Positions 1 to 7,883 of a DNA stretch of 21,396 nucleotides are shown in pieces. Every line of letters starts with the position of its first letter. The stretch's first letter is position 1. The DNA is taken from IMG/VR virus record IMGVR_UViG_3300003690_000095, positions 1 through 21,396 of that record; one strand, given 5' to 3'. The position numbers and the translations under genes are program-made. The notes under the pieces were generated by a model, which was not told the DNA's origin, searched no databases, and saw only the letters and a list, made by a program, of their open reading frames with translations. Source of the stretch: a virus.

Positions 1-1605
1 GCCCTTGAAGTCGAAGCCGCCGACAACACCGGAACCTGTCAGCGCAGCAGCACTTGTAGTGCCCATCAAGGCTTCTCCAAAACCGCGCAGAGTCCCCACA
101 ACCGGCGTGATGTTGACGCCCGATGTCGTCCATGCCGACAGCGTATCCCTCAACATATTAGCGATCATGAAGCCGGGGTCCTTGGTAACCAACTCTCTTA
201 ACAATCGAGCAGGCAATGCTTGAAGCCCAAGGAACGGCATGTCTATGTCATTGGTCATAACCAGGGAATTGATCAGCATCCTGTCGCCAACCCAGTACCA
301 CTTGGTTACCCCGTTGACGCGAATGCCTAGCGTGTTTGCCTGCGGCCCAGTCGTATCATCCGGCGCTGCGTCTTCGGGGATTGGACGCGCCATGCTGTCG
401 CCCATTAGGCGAAGGTCCCTGATACCACGGCTGACTGCCACGTTCAGCATGGAGGAAGTGATAGCGCTGGATGCGTTCATCAGCATGTTGCTGATGGGAT
501 CGCGAATCCTCTGGGTGCTGGCCGTGATGTACACCCGTCGGCCAGTTTCCCTGTTTAGGTCTTGAAGTTCTTCAAGCCTATTTTTTAGCGCTTGGCTATC
601 GCGGTCGATATATGCCCTGCTGTCGGCAACATCCCCAACCATCAGCCGGTAGACAGGCTTGCCACCCTTCAGTTCCTTGGGCTGCTTGAGGTTCTGGAAG
701 CTGGGGAAGAACTTGTTGTTGTTGTTGTCGAGGCTTTCAAACAAGGTCTTTCTTAGAGGAACGTCCTTCGCACCAGCGCCTTCCCCCTCCGGGGAAAGCA
801 CCTGATAGGCAACCCCTTCGTCAGCATAGAACTCCCGATAGAAGGGAAGGTAATCGGAGTTGGACTTCCATAGCTCGCCCATCTGTTCGGAGATGACGCC
901 CGACTTGACCATCAGATTGACTATGGAATTGTTCCATAGCTGATACTTCTGATGTGCCAGCCTGATCTCAGGGTGCTGCACTCCTAGTTCCAAGCCAATT
1001 TCAATGTCCCTCTCGGTAAACATCCTCTCTCGGCCTTCGCTCTTCAGCCTTCTGGCTCTCACTGCCCCTGCATAGGCGGCGAACTGCTCCAGCAGGCCAA
1101 GGTTGTTCACCTCCTGAAGGATTTGCACCAGACCTTCCGGCGAACCCCACTTGCCTGTCTCTCCGATTTGGTCAATCCTTACGTTCTCACCCGTTACCAC
1201 ATCTCTGTAAGCAGTGTCAGAAGCTAACTGGCGATATTCCCTCCGGTACTCTTCTGCTGTTCCTGGATCAATGCTATCTAGCACCTTCAGATTTATGACA
1301 TGGAAGAACCCACGGTCATATATTACGAAACCTTCTTTTAATGCAGCAGACATGATGCCGGTAGCTCTGGTGAACTGAGCAAACGCCGCAGCGGTTGAGG
1401 ATTCGGCAGTGATCTTGTCGATCAGGCCCTTCTTCAGGGTCAGCTTCTCGGCTGCTGTCCATGCTTCATATCTATCTACAACCCAGTAACGGAAACGACT
1501 GCCGATATGTTCCTCGGAGTTGAGGCCCATCCCGCGCATGACCTTCTCAAAGAAGGTCTCGTTAGGTCCGCTTTCGAAGTGACGGTCGTAGAAGTCCCGC
1601 TGTTC
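1..1605 (-). other. LPD38-like region of the giant protein (residues about 2090-2624, incomplete)
   Basis: The region has GVISEQMGELWKSNSDYLPF then YRE, later DPISNMLMN, WYWVGDRML, LPARLLRELVTKDPGFMIAN and MLRDTLSAW. The run from (Y/L)LPFYRE to PxFxxxNxxRD is what I know as the large polyvalent protein-associated domain 38. It is mainly helical, of unknown function, and normally stands near the C-terminus of such proteins. It continues beyond the left edge. Confidence 0.6.
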
Positions 1606-4600
1606 GGACGATTGATAGTTCTCACGGCTGCGTCGGCGTACGCTGTACTGCTCTCTCAGCGCAGGCGATACCCGCTCGTTGGGCTTGGCTTCTCCCGCTG
1701 CCCGCTTTGCCATGACACTGGCACCGGGGTTGACCTGCGGCAGAACTCTGGGCTTGATCGCTCCCATCTCCGCAGGCAGAGCAAAGGCCGTGGTCAGGCT
1801 GAAGAATGATTGGTCTATCAGGTTGGGATATTTGTCTATAAGTTTCTTGAAGCGATCAAAGGACGCCTCTTTGAAAACAAGTGTGAATGGGTACGGCCAA
1901 TCGGAATAAGGATCATTCCAACGCAGAACAACATGGTTTCCGCTTTCACGCAGATCAAAGTTGGCAGCTTCTGGGGTGTTGCGGGAATTTTGATAGGCGC
2001 TGAGAGTGCCATCAACAAAAGACTCTACCGAATCAAACGGCGTATTCTGCTGGATGTCAGTCAGGTGTTCCTTGGCGTGACGAAGGCCGAAGCCGTTATG
2101 GCCTTGCTTCAGATCGTCCCATTCATTATGTCCACGCTGGATAATGACCCGATGACTCTTGCCCTCCCAAGCCAACGGAGTGGGGGAGTGGAAGACAGGA
2201 TTGATCGCCCCTTCTTGGAGCCTCTCTCTGTAATCTCCTGTCCGGACATCACCGGATCGCAGCGCAGCCCTGATGCGCTTGGCTTCTTCAAAAGTGGGGG
2301 CGGCTGCTCTTTCTCTCTTTAGATATTCCCGCTCGCGGGCCGCTCTGCTCTCAACGGGAGGTCCAAGTCTTCCGCCACGCCTTACGGCATAGAGAAGTTC
2401 GGGACGCTCCACCATGTCCTCGGCAACATTCTCGGTCCAGACCCATGACGGCATCAATCCTGTTTTCTGATCAGCATAAACAGTATCTTCTTGCGAGGCT
2501 GTCCGATTGGTTTCCCCGTATGGGCCAAAGTTTAACCAAGAGTTTTGCCCCCGCGTCTCGGCTGTAACGGCTGGCAATGCATCTGCTGAATACAGTCGGC
2601 TATGAGCTTGCCAGGCGTTCTCTTCTCCGCGAGCCCTAAATCCAGCGCCCTCAATGCCGTGCCCAAAGAAGTCATGGACAGCCCTGAACACATCATTAGC
2701 TCGCATCGGAGTTCCATTGGCATCTACCTCTTGAGTAAACTCAAAGAGGGGGTTTGTCGCTGGATCAAGTGCAGCAGCAGCGTCAGAGCCGAAGCCAAAA
2801 TCTGTGGGATAAACCCAGATATGCTTGTTATTGGCCAAGTCCTCTAGGGCCATTCGCGGGATGTCGTAAGGCGCATCCATATCCTCGCGCATCATCTCAA
2901 TCGTGTAGCCCATCTCCTTTATCACCTGATACTGGGCCACCGTCTCATCAATCATGGCCCTGTACGCCCTCTGCACAGCAGGACCTAATGGATCATGCGC
3001 CATCTCGTCATATGCAGTCGCTATGCGTGCGGAAAATTCGGGATCAATGGGAGCGTATTGCGCCTGCCTAGCATACGGAATGCCTGCCCGCTCCGCATAG
3101 GTACGGGCTGCTTCTTCAATTTCAGGATTAAACCCAAAGGCCGCAGATTCTAGCCCTGGGAGAGGTTGTGCCTCCCGTTGCTCTGGCGATATACGCGCTT
3201 CGCCCAGGCCAACCGCTCTTCCTGGTCTATCTGCTCTGGGGTCTTCCCTTCGTCTTCGTCGTACAACGTAGAGTTCTCCGGGGGCAGCGGCCTCTCCTTC
3301 TCCATAAGTTTCTTGATATTCTTCGCGAAGCGCCGGGTCTCTTCCCGCGACATCACCTGCTGGTCTTCCGGCCCCTCGAACCCCGGCGAGTACCCCTTCA
3401 TCTCCAATGCCATCTCTAATCCTCCGGAATGCTTGAGCGTAATCTGTATTGAGCCTCTGGCCACCAGCCGCGCCCAGTTTTTCCCACAAACTCTTTTCGG
3501 GATACCACAGCGTGGCCTGTAAATCAGCGATGGTCATGTCAGGATATCCTGACGCCTTCACCCTATCAAGAACTTTATTGGCAATACGTCTTGTTGCCTC
3601 TCGGAACCCACCACTTGACGGGGCGTCCTTGGGCTTTGTCTGCTGCGTGACAATAGCCTGCGCCACCTTGGCCCACTCAGGCTTCACATATTTCTGCTTC
3701 AGCCTTCTTGCTTCACGGAATGCCCTTTCGTGTTCCAACCGGAGATCATTAGCCAGATCAATAATGGCTATCTCGTCTAGGGATTCCGCCTCCATAATCT
3801 CAACGAGCTTGGAAATCTCAAAGTTTTTCCCAGTCTCCAAAAGACTCTTGTAAAGACGGTCAGTTTGCTGACCTAGAAGAGCAGGGTTGCCAATGATATT
3901 CCCTGACATGCGGCCCATCGTCCGCATCAGCCACATATCTATGGTGAGGGGATCATAATTACCGGTCAGGTTCTGATAGAATCCCTGGCCAATCTTGGCC
4001 CCCAGCATGTACGACCCATTCACCACGGTGCCTGCGTTCTCCGCCGTACTCACAGGGAAGCCCATCTGCCTTAACTGTCTTACCGTGAAGGATTTGTTAA
4101 AGAGGTCCCGTGTTCCCGCTATCCCAAGGTCTTCAATCAGATCATTAAGAATCTCAAAGTTTTTCCTCATCGACGGGGCGGCCTCTCCCCACCCCTTGTC
4201 TGGGAAACGTCCGTCTCTTTGATAATCTCTGTACACTTCTTCGGTGAACCGGGCATTGCTCAGGACCGGCGTCTTCTGGCTGGTTACGGCCAGCGACACT
4301 AGAAAAATGAAACGATTATCAATGTCCGTAGCTATCTCAGGATGAATTTCTGCCGCCACCTCCATGGCATCGGCAACCTTGGCGGTATACCAGTTGGCAG
4401 CATTGCCGGTCTGTTGCAGCGCCCGTAGTGCTTCCGCCGCAAGCGCATCTGAAATCAAACCATCCTTTGACTGGTCAGTAACTATATCAACAGGAGACTT
4501 GAGAATACGAAGCGCCCTGCGCTGTAGCCTCTGTGCTACCTCGCCAATATTAGCCCCTGTTTCAGGGGGAAGCTCTTCGTTGTATGTGAGATCAAGCGCC

Positions 4601-7600
4601 GACAGCGCTCTTGCACGCTTCGATAGCGCCTTGTCGGCAACGACAATGTCATCGTTGATAGCGGACTGAATAGTGTTGATCGGATCGCGGGGTCTCACCG
4701 CTCTTGAGACACGCCGCACTGCAAAGAGTTCGGCGGCCCGCTCCACAAAGGTTTCGACGGGGGCATCGGGCCGAGCCTGTCCCGTCGCCCTTGCTGACGC
4801 CTCTGCCCGCGCCTGCTCTTCTGCGGTCACCCCTGGAGCAGGAGCGACGACATCAGCCTGTGGGTCTTCTCTTAGACCAACAAATACTTGACCGACGTTC
4901 TGGATATCCAAGTTGGAGAAGGCACCGCGCAGTGCATGGAAGAAGTCAGCGATGCGCTGGAGCAGGTCGCGGGGGGCGCCAGAGATCGCTCTTAATTTAC
5001 CGTTAATATAGGCATCTCCTGTGCGCCCGAAATCGCCAAAGGCATTGGCGATTGCCTCTTCGACAAAATAATCCTCTGCCGTCTCTAGGGGCAAGCCCAG
5101 AGCCTCAGCGCGTTTCCGATAGTCCTCCTTCGCCTCTTGATAATAAGTTAAGTTCCTTGCTGGACCCGCTTTCTTGGCAAAGTTTGTGAGTATTCTCCAG
5201 TCGGCATCACTGAATACCCCTGCTTCCCTCAAGGCATGAATAGTTTCGTGGTCGAGAACCTGCACCAAGTCCTTCAGCACTTTTTCTTTTGTCGCCGTCG
5301 GCTCGATTACATCCAGAGAGAGGGCTATGAGCATCTTGTCCGCATTAAATTTGCCCAGGTCCTGACCGGCTCCGCCATCCAATGTGCGCACAAATTCTAG
5401 CGCAACTTCGTTGCGGTCCTTCAGCCCCTTCACCCCCTTCAGGCGATTGGCTAAAAGCGCTTGAAGTTTATCCACGCCGCCAAACATCTCGGCACGCATG
5501 TCCGTTTTAACAGTTGCCCGGTCAATCCTTGCCTTGAACTCAGCGCTGGCCTGGACCAACGACATGGGCGTGCCATCGGTTTCTGCCCGCCGTATCTTGA
5601 TGCCCTCCCCAACAAACGGGGCAGTTGGTTCGGCAGCGGCTGCAACCCGCGCCTCTTGCTCTATCAGTTCACCGCGCTCAAGAGGGGCAAGCGCTTCTAT
5701 ATCTTCCTCTCTGATACGACCCCTGAGAGGACCCCTCGGGCCACCCTCTACCTGTCTGGTGATGGTGTATTCAGAAGGCCGCCGGTATTTATCGGTGGCT
5801 ATATAGGCTCCCTTGACCCGTGTCGAAGGGACAAGATCGCCGCGCTTCACGCCCTCTCTGATAATGCTTTCGCTAAGACCACCGCGAATGCCAAGGCTCT
5901 TGTTGATATCGGATTTTAGGATTTCCCCTTCTTCCAAGGGGCGCTTTCTGGGAGTGCCATCATCCTTAACTAACCTAGCAGGCATCAGCCTTGCGGTGTT
6001 GATGGCCGTGGCATACTGCTGTGCATCAAATTCCGGTTCACTAATGGTCGGAAGAGAGCGCAGTTCACCTGCCGGGAAGGAAGGAAGCTCCTCTATCGCC
6101 GTCTCCAGCATTCCCAACTGGGCATTGCCCATCGCTTTAATATTTACTGTTCCCGTTTTCCTTCGGGCAAATCTATCGAAGCCATCCCCCTTGCTTCTGA
6201 ACCCCTTCTCTTGAAGGCGTGACAGAAGCCCCACTCTTTCAGCATCACCGAATGTCCTTGGTGTTTCCGGCAGTAGCTTCTCTATTCTTGCGCTTCCAAG
6301 ACCATGATCAGCAAGATCAGATACGGTTAAAAAATCATCCTCGGCAAACGGCTGTCTTCGGGTGTTAATTCTTTTGCTGTTGATCCGCACCGCTTCATCA
6401 TCAGTAAGCTCATCAAATGCAATAGCGGGAGACCTGATCGTTACCCGAGCCGCCTCCAGAAGAGTTCCTCGATCCTCTTCCGCCGCAGCCATAACCGACC
6501 CCTGTGCGAGAGCCTCCGTCTCTATGCTATCCTGGCGTTTAAGAATTTCCGGAACCCTGAAGGTAAGCTCAGAGCGCACGATCTCTGCCTGTCGCCGTGT
6601 AGATAGATAGGGAGAGACACGAACACCGGCCTTGCTCTGGACAAAGAGACGGCCTCTCTCGTCCTGTTCCACCTCATATACATCCGGATTTCCATCCGCG
6701 TCGGTTGTTATGACCCCCCTGTTAAAGGAGAGAACAAGGTCACCGCCAAGGTCATCAACTATTTTCTCGGCAATCATTGCACCGTCTTCTTCCGGCGCAG
6801 CCATCGTCTCGCTTTCAGGGCGTAAGTCCTCAAGCAGAAGAACCGGAGCGGGAGCAGGAAGGGCAAGCACAGGCTCTTCCACCGGAGCGGCTTCAGCCGC
6901 TGCTTGTTCTTTTGAAATCCGCCTCGTTCTCGGCAGCGCAAGCGAAAGCACTCCATGGAGAACGCCAGCGGCTCCAGCCCCATAGCCGAAGTTCTCTGCT
7001 GCCGATTCAGTTATGTCCAGATCGGGATCATAAAACCCTTTAGCAATTGCATTCTGAGCAATCTGAGCAGCCGCCTCTTGCGCACCTTCAGCACCTGCCG
7101 CAATGAATGTTTGCACCCATTTGTTCACTAGGGCTTTGGGGGCCTCTTTTTTGATTGCCTTCAAAAGCAATCCTACAGGCCAGCGCAGAGAGAATACCTC
7201 GGAGGTGCCAGTCGCATAGCCGCTGAGAATGGAGAGCCTGCGGTCTATTTCATCAACGTCACCCAGCTTATCGCCAAGCGCCAGTAAACGATCCGCCTGT
7301 TCAGCCCCACCACCACCAGCGCCCATAGCAACGGCGGGGCCGTACTTAACAGCAAGAGGAGCGGCTCGGGCTAGAAGAGATGCGCCAGCGGCGGCTCCAG
7401 CCCCAATGCCTAGAACTGGGGCCGCCAGACCGGCGGCGACTGTCGTTCCGACAAAGGCAAGCATAGACCCCAACGCAGAACCAAACTTATAGGGCACCGT
7501 ACTCGGATCACCGCCGAACCATTCCTGTATATCTCGTTCTGTCTGGGAGAGATCGGTGGCAAACTCACCCTCAATGTCAGCGCCCAAGACAACGCCCGTG

Positions 7601-7872
7601 CCCCTGAAGGCAGAGACCGGCATCATCAAGAAGGAGGACCCTATCCCCGCCATGAGATCACTGGCGCCTTCGTAGGCGTCTTCTATCCAGCTTGTTTCTT
7701 CTTCGGGTTCTGGCGGGGCTTCGGGAGCTTCGGTAAGCGGAACCCCGAGAGTTGAGTAGAACTCGTTTCGGTCGCGATCAGAATAATACTTCTGATACAG
7801 GGCTTCCGCGAGATCGGCGTCAGACCAAGTATTATATTGAGGGTACTGCTGCCTAAATTCACCAAGCTGCAT
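1..7872 (-). CDS. Giant multidomain virion protein (T7 gp16 position, large polyvalent protein type), C-terminus beyond the left edge
   Basis: I read all 2624 codons from the ATG at 7870-7872 and found no stop; an in-frame TAA two codons upstream fixes the start. No strong ribosome site is seen, so coupling to the gene ending at 7884 is likely. Order: residues 5-44, phage motif YPQYNTWSDADLAEALYQKY; 45-59, Pro/Glu linker; 126-190, Gly/Ala hydrophobic stretch; 260-283, helix EGAQEAAAQIAQNAIAKGFY; 320-345, Ala/Pro linker; 640-705, possible winged helix; 785-985, HETIH metallopeptidase-like domain; 1085-1420, helical domain; 1585-1820, HDFFGH domain; 1897-2015, PBECR-like domain; 2090-2624, LPD38-like region. 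(F/Y)xVRR motifs mark the borders at 1050, 1535, 1828 and 2076. I recognise no lytic transglycosylase motif such as T7 gp16 has. Ejection into the host is inferred from the context. Confidence 0.85.
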   Translation of the reverse strand, partial: MQLGEFRQQYPQYNTWSDADLAEALYQKYYSDRDRNEFYSTLGVPLTEAPEAPPEPEEETSWIEDAYEGASDLMAGIGSSFLMMPVSAFRGTGVVLGADIEGEFATDLSQTERDIQEWFGGDPSTVPYKFGSALGSMLAFVGTTVAAGLAAPVLGIGAGAAAGASLLARAAPLAVKYGPAVAMGAGGGGAEQADRLLALGDKLGDVDEIDRRLSILSGYATGTSEVFSLRWPVGLLLKAIKKEAPKALVNKWVQTFIAAGAEGAQEAAAQIAQNAIAKGFYDPDLDITESAAENFGYGAGAAGVLHGVLSLALPRTRRISKEQAAAEAAPVEEPVLALPAPAPVLLLEDLRPESETMAAPEEDGAMIAEKIVDDLGGDLVLSFNRGVITTDADGNPDVYEVEQDERGRLFVQSKAGVRVSPYLSTRRQAEIVRSELTFRVPEILKRQDSIETEALAQGSVMAAAEEDRGTLLEAARVTIRSPAIAFDELTDDEAVRINSKRINTRRQPFAEDDFLTVSDLADHGLGSARIEKLLPETPRTFGDAERVGLLSRLQEKGFRSKGDGFDRFARRKTGTVNIKAMGNAQLGMLETAIEELPSFPAGELRSLPTISEPEFDAQQYATAINTARLMPARLVKDDGTPRKRPLEEGEILKSDINKSLGIRGGLSESIIREGVKRGDLVPSTRVKGAYIATDKYRRPSEYTITRQVEGGPRGPLRGRIREEDIEALAPLERGELIEQEARVAAAAEPTAPFVGEGIKIRRAETDGTPMSLVQASAEFKARIDRATVKTDMRAEMFGGVDKLQALLANRLKGVKGLKDRNEVALEFVRTLDGGAGQDLGKFNADKMLIALSLDVIEPTATKEKVLKDLVQVLDHETIHALREAGVFSDADWRILTNFAKKAGPARNLTYYQEAKEDYRKRAEALGLPLETAEDYFVEEAIANAFGDFGRTGDAYINGKLRAISGAPRDLLQRIADFFHALRGAFSNLDIQNVGQVFVGLREDPQADVVAPAPGVTAEEQARAEASARATGQARPDAPVETFVERAAELFAVRRVSRAVRPRDPINTIQSAINDDIVVADKALSKRARALSALDLTYNEELPPETGANIGEVAQRLQRRALRILKSPVDIVTDQSKDGLISDALAAEALRALQQTGNAANWYTAKVADAMEVAAEIHPEIATDIDNRFIFLVSLAVTSQKTPVLSNARFTEEVYRDYQRDGRFPDKGWGEAAPSMRKNFEILNDLIEDLGIAGTRDLFNKSFTVRQLRQMGFPVSTAENAGTVVNGSYMLGAKIGQGFYQNLTGNYDPLTIDMWLMRTMGRMSGNIIGNPALLGQQTDRLYKSLLETGKNFEISKLVEIMEAESLDEIAIIDLANDLRLEHERAFREARRLKQKYVKPEWAKVAQAIVTQQTKPKDAPSSGGFREATRRIANKVLDRVKASGYPDMTIADLQATLWYPEKSLWEKLGAAGGQRLNTDYAQAFRRIRDGIGDEGVLAGVRGAGRPAGDVAGRDPALREEYQETYGEGEAAAPGELYVVRRRRREDPRADRPGRAVGLGEARISPEQREAQPLPGLESAAFGFNPEIEEAARTYAERAGIPYARQAQYAPIDPEFSARIATAYDEMAHDPLGPAVQRAYRAMIDETVAQYQVIKEMGYTIEMMREDMDAPYDIPRMALEDLANNKHIWVYPTDFGFGSDAAAALDPATNPLFEFTQEVDANGTPMRANDVFRAVHDFFGHGIEGAGFRARGEENAWQAHSRLYSADALPAVTAETRGQNSWLNFGPYGETNRTASQEDTVYADQKTGLMPSWVWTENVAEDMVERPELLYAVRRGGRLGPPVESRAAREREYLKRERAAAPTFEEAKRIRAALRSGDVRTGDYRERLQEGAINPVFHSPTPLAWEGKSHRVIIQRGHNEWDDLKQGHNGFGLRHAKEHLTDIQQNTPFDSVESFVDGTLSAYQNSRNTPEAANFDLRESGNHVVLRWNDPYSDWPYPFTLVFKEASFDRFKKLIDKYPNLIDQSFFSLTTAFALPAEMGAIKPRVLPQVNPGASVMAKRAAGEAKPNERVSPALREQYSVRRRSRENYQSSEQRDFYDRHFESGPNETFFEKVMRGMGLNSEEHIGSRFRYWVVDRYEAWTAAEKLTLKKGLIDKITAESSTAAAFAQFTRATGIMSAALKEGFVIYDRGFFHVINLKVLDSIDPGTAEEYRREYRQLASDTAYRDVVTGENVRIDQIGETGKWGSPEGLVQILQEVNNLGLLEQFAAYAGAVRARRLKSEGRERMFTERDIEIGLELGVQHPEIRLAHQKYQLWNNSIVNLMVKSGVISEQMGELWKSNSDYLPFYREFYADEGVAYQVLSPEGEGAGAKDVPLRKTLFESLDNNNNKFFPSFQNLKQPKELKGGKPVYRLMVGDVADSRAYIDRDSQALKNRLEELQDLNRETGRRVYITASTQRIRDPISNMLMNASSAITSSMLNVAVSRGIRDLRLMGDSMARPIPEDAAPDDTTGPQANTLGIRVNGVTKWYWVGDRMLINSLVMTNDIDMPFLGLQALPARLLRELVTKDPGFMIANMLRDTLSAWTTSGVNITPVVGTLRGFGEALMGTTSAAALTGSGVVGGFDFKG
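1828..2184 (-). other. PBECR-like nuclease domain of the giant protein (residues about 1897-2015)
   Basis: Core elements in order: GFGLRHAKEH at 1927-1936, DSVESFVDGTL at 1947-1957, HVVLRW at 1980-1985, and YPFTLVFKEASFDRFKKL around 1994-2011. This helix-then-four-strand pattern with G.GL.H....H matches phage Barnase/EndoU/ColicinE5-D/RelE-like (PBECR) domains of polyvalent proteins. H1932 and H1936 are candidate catalytic residues. Moderate confidence; the strands are divergent. Confidence 0.5.
2413..3120 (-). other. HDFFGH domain of the giant protein (residues about 1585-1820)
   Basis: Residues 1725-1790 read DVFRAVHDFFGHGIEGAGFR, then ARGEENAWQAHSRLYS, AETRGQNSWLNFGPYG. H1733, D1734, H1738, E1750, E1751, H1757 and E1772 form a dense set of potential metal ligands. 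The upstream part (APIDPEFSARIATAYDEMAH, MALEDLANNKHIWVYPTDF) is also conserved-looking. I recognise the block from other phage giant proteins but know no function for it. Confidence 0.55.
3613..4620 (-). other. Helical domain with GAKIGQGFYQNLTGN motif (residues about 1085-1420)
   Basis: The region contains ALQQTGNAANWYTAKVADAM, LVSLAVTSQKTPVLSN, a further conserved stretch, then LGAKIGQGFYQNLTGN at 1290-1305 and PLTIDMWLMRTMGR at 1308-1321. This order recurs in phage giant proteins. The K-G-F..NL.G....TID.W pattern reminds me of helix-hairpin-helix DNA glycosylase-like folds, but I cannot assign a Pfam family with confidence. Confidence 0.5.
4918..5520 (-). other. Metallopeptidase-like domain of the giant protein (residues about 785-985)
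   Basis: VLDHETIHALREAG places an HExxH motif at H875, E876, H879, preceded by a helix. Downstream, YFVEEAIANAFGDF has E938 and E939, about 60 residues away, suitable as the third ligand of a gluzincin-type zinc peptidase. The domain ends with RDLLQRIADFFHALRGAF, a helix that commonly follows this peptidase in phage polyvalent proteins. All key residues are present, so activity is plausible. Substrate unknown. Confidence 0.7.
7303..7497 (-). other. Gly/Ala-rich hydrophobic stretch of the giant protein (residues 126-190)
   Basis: Residues about 131-165 are almost without charge (FGSALGSMLAFVGTTVAAGL, then AAPVLGIGAGAAAGASLL), and 178-190 are again small and nonpolar. This could insert in the inner membrane or pack as a glycine zipper, as expected for an ejected protein that must reach the cytoplasm. 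Confidence 0.6.
7741..7860 (-). other. N-terminal phage motif of the giant protein (residues 5-44)
   Basis: The segment FRQQYPQYNTWSDADLAEAL followed by YQKYYSDRDRNEFYSTLGV fits a short motif (YPxYxxxSDxxLAxAxxxKYYSD) that I know at the N-termini of many unrelated phage virion enzymes and polyvalent proteins. It probably serves as a common packaging or recruitment signal, which is an inference. Confidence 0.7.
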
Positions 7873-7883
7873 GGCTTAACCCG

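Noticed and set aside
1507-2322. Plus-strand ORFs of 100-170 codons opposite the giant gene
   Set aside because: They are shadows of the minus-strand coding frame: no ribosome sites, no recognisable motifs, and they overlap each other in several frames while the minus frame is open throughout with clear protein families.
3150-3464. Minus-strand 104-codon ORF (MARGSIQITLKHSGGLEMAL...) inside the giant gene
   Set aside because: It looks protein-like, but it lies wholly within the giant frame in another phase, has no neighbour coupling, and the giant frame is open on both sides. A frameshift pair was considered and dismissed because the main frame continues with meaningful motifs.
5221-5280. 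HETIH as an M23 or other cell-wall endopeptidase
   Set aside because: The M23 pattern (HxxxD with HxH) is not present; the arrangement fits gluzincin-type peptidases better.
5461-6214. Plus-strand ORFs of 102-152 codons around the linker and possible winged-helix region
   Set aside because: Same reason: antisense to an uninterrupted gene, with Ser/Arg-rich low-complexity products typical of antisense frames.
1-7872. Lytic transglycosylase domain as in T7 gp16
   Set aside because: I found no convincing SLT pattern in the N-terminal part. It may be absent or lie beyond the left edge.
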